DNA from: Solobacterium sp.
GTDB taxonomy: Bacteria; Bacillota_I; Bacilli_A; Erysipelotrichales; Erysipelotrichaceae
Reading direction: 5' to 3'
DNA: 33,869 nucleotides
Assembly: GCA_022486935.1 (NCBI GenBank)
Contig: JAKVJO010000014.1
Coordinates: forward strand, 1 to 33,869
Positions 32,594-33,869 of the stretch are shown one piece after another (positions within the stretch are counted from its first letter, which is position 1; the number at the start of each line of letters is the position of its first letter). The position numbers were made by a program, and so were the translations under genes. Under the pieces are notes generated by a model. It was not told the origin of the DNA. It worked only from the letters and a program-made list of their open reading frames with translations, and searched no databases.

Positions 32594-33615
32594 AACAGGT
32601 GATGGAATATCAGGCGGCCAGTACAGAAGGAATCCGGCTGAATGCCAATGAGTCCTCGCTGAATCTCAGCGAAGAAATCCGCAGTGAGATCGCTTCAGCT
32701 GTCATGGGCATTGAATACAACCGCTACCCGGATGATGAAGAAACAGAACTGCTGAATGCCTACGCAGAAGTCTCAGGCATGAAAGCGGAAGAACTGCTTG
32801 CCGGCAATGGCAGTGACCAGATGCTTGGCCTTTTGATTGGCCACTATCTTGGCAAGGGAAAGACACTGCTGACCCTGGATCCGGATTTCTCCATGTATGA
32901 CTACTATGCCAGTGCCTATGAGGCAGATGTCAAAAAGTATGACACCAATGATGACGGCAGCTTCGATATGGAAGACTTCATTGAATATGCCAAAGATCTC
33001 AAACCGGATATGATTCTTTTCTCCAATCCGAACAATCCGACCGGCTGGCTGGTATCACAGGAAGAACTGGAACAGCTGGCAAAGGCATTCTGCAAAATCC
33101 CGGTCATCGCGGATGAAGCGTATATTGAGTTTGCAGGGGTGCCATCCTGTGCACCGCTGGTCAGAACGTATGAAAACTTCTTTGTGACAAGAACCCTGTC
33201 CAAGGCTTACAGCATGGCCGGGGTCAGAGTCGGCTTTCTGATCGGCAATGTAAAACAGATGCGCATCCTGAAGGCATCGAAGGTTCCCTATGCACTGAGT
33301 GCAGTATCCATGGTCATTGCCAAAGTGGTGCTGAAGCATGCGGCGGAGTTTCAGACTGCCGCAAGCGCGACCATACAGCGCAGGGAAGCGATGCTTGAGA
33401 AACTTTCATCCATGGAACGGGCAGAGTTCTATCCGTCCAATACCAACTTCATCTTCGGAAGATCCGATGATAAACAGGAACTGCTGGACCTCTTTGAAGA
33501 AGCCGGTATTACCATCCGCAACTATGACAATGACAGTTTCCGTATTACCATTGGAACAGAAGCAGAAAACAAGGCAGTGCTGAAGGTGCTGCAGGAATTT
33601 GAACAGGAGGGCTGA
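32590..33615 (+). CDS. hisC: Histidinol-phosphate aminotransferase
   Basis: Fold-type I PLP transaminase of 341 residues that converts imidazole-acetol phosphate to histidinol phosphate. [17 protein letters not shown] at the N-terminus, [27 protein letters not shown] (about 140), [12 protein letters not shown] and the PLP lysine in [15 protein letters not shown] (about 204) are all present. It starts on an ATG overlapping the hisD stop. A GGAGG just before its stop serves hisB, two bases downstream. Length and motifs are normal for HisC. Confidence 0.96.
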   Translation: MKQVMEYQAASTEGIRLNANESSLNLSEEIRSEIASAVMGIEYNRYPDDEETELLNAYAEVSGMKAEELLAGNGSDQMLGLLIGHYLGKGKTLLTLDPDFSMYDYYASAYEADVKKYDTNDDGSFDMEDFIEYAKDLKPDMILFSNPNNPTGWLVSQEELEQLAKAFCKIPVIADEAYIEFAGVPSCAPLVRTYENFFVTRTLSKAYSMAGVRVGFLIGNVKQMRILKASKVPYALSAVSMVIAKVVLKHAAEFQTAASATIQRREAMLEKLSSMERAEFYPSNTNFIFGRSDDKQELLDLFEEAGITIRNYDNDSFRITIGTEAENKAVLKVLQEFEQEG

Positions 33616-33617
33616 AC

Positions 33618-33869
33618 ATGCGTACAGCAGAACTCGAACGGGATACCAACGAAACAAATGTAAAATGCACACTGAATCTGGATGGGACCGGCAAGACAAC
33701 GATTGATACCGGCGTGGGCTTCTTCAACCACATGCTGACACTGATGGCATTCCATGGCGGATTTGATCTCGACCTGATTGCCAATGGCGATCTGGATGTG
33801 GATGACCACCATACCATTGAGGACTGCGGCATTACGCTGGGCAGTGCATTCAAGGAAGCACTTGGCGAC
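33618..33869 (+). CDS. hisB: Imidazoleglycerol-phosphate dehydratase (partial, runs off the right edge)
   Basis: The first 84 codons of HisB are visible. [21 protein letters not shown] and [19 protein letters not shown] carry the conserved His and Glu residues of the dimanganese site. The protein begins as a monofunctional dehydratase, without the N-terminal phosphatase domain of the enterobacterial fusion. The ATG is seven bases after GGAGG. The gene continues past the window, where hisH, hisA, hisF and hisI/E would be expected. Confidence 0.95.
   Translation, partial: MRTAELERDTNETNVKCTLNLDGTGKTTIDTGVGFFNHMLTLMAFHGGFDLDLIANGDLDVDDHHTIEDCGITLGSAFKEALGD

Noticed and set aside
1-33869. CRISPR arrays, insertion sequences, prophage or toxin-antitoxin modules
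   Set aside because: Read on both strands, no regularly spaced repeats, transposase or integrase genes, or typical toxin-antitoxin pairs were found.

Overview
The window is a gene-dense stretch of a Bacillota (low-GC Gram-positive lineage) chromosome of roughly balanced base composition. The evidence is strong AGGAGG-type ribosome binding sites, a T-box leader, a HisZ plus short-form HisG pair, a DUF5058-type membrane protein and AzlCD. The flavour is that of an anaerobic gut Firmicute, perhaps Erysipelotrichales or a related class; the genus cannot be settled by reading. There is no sign of phage, insertion sequence, CRISPR array or plasmid. Most of it looks like ordinary chromosomal gene content in short operons.

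Layout. 1-4953: the tail of an unidentified gene, a DeoR-type sugar regulator, the RNA-binding protein Tex, and the magnesium transporter MgtE (minus). 5041-6993 (minus): azlC-azlD and a pyridoxamine-kinase-like PfkB enzyme. The kinase shares a tight back-to-back promoter region with a plus-strand fusion of ThrRS-like N-terminal domains to a uridine-kinase-like P-loop kinase. 8762-10825: a VanZ-like protein (minus) and a membrane glycosyltransferase (plus). 10901-14770 (minus): marR followed by two ABC exporter half-transporters that form a textbook asymmetric heterodimer, behind a consensus promoter overlapped by a long inverted repeat. 14928-18262 (plus): a rhomboid protease, D-amino-acid aminotransferase plus a MarR regulator, and a PatB/MalY-type C-S lyase.

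18263-22808 (plus) is the most interesting block. A perfect-consensus promoter drives a class I amidotransferase-like gamma-glutamyl hydrolase, an APC amino-acid permease, a DUF5058 membrane protein, a second uncharacterised membrane protein, and an M19 dipeptidase. The dipeptidase is broken by a 14-bp tandem duplication: removing one copy restores a full 327-residue reading frame. The genes overlap or nearly abut and look like a peptide or amino-acid uptake and cleavage operon containing a poorly described two-protein membrane module.

22910-29259: an isolated tRNA-Pro(CGG) with its own promoter and terminator, a small transaldolase-like protein, thioredoxin reductase with an NADH:rubredoxin-reductase-like flavoprotein, an O6-alkylguanine-DNA methyltransferase-like protein overlapping a CapA-type protein, a DUF2974 alpha/beta hydrolase and a GlsB/YeaQ-type membrane protein.

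29418-33869: the beginning of a histidine biosynthesis operon, with promoter, T-box leader, hisZ, hisG, hisD, hisC and partial hisB, mostly overlapping by 4-7 bp and running off the right edge.
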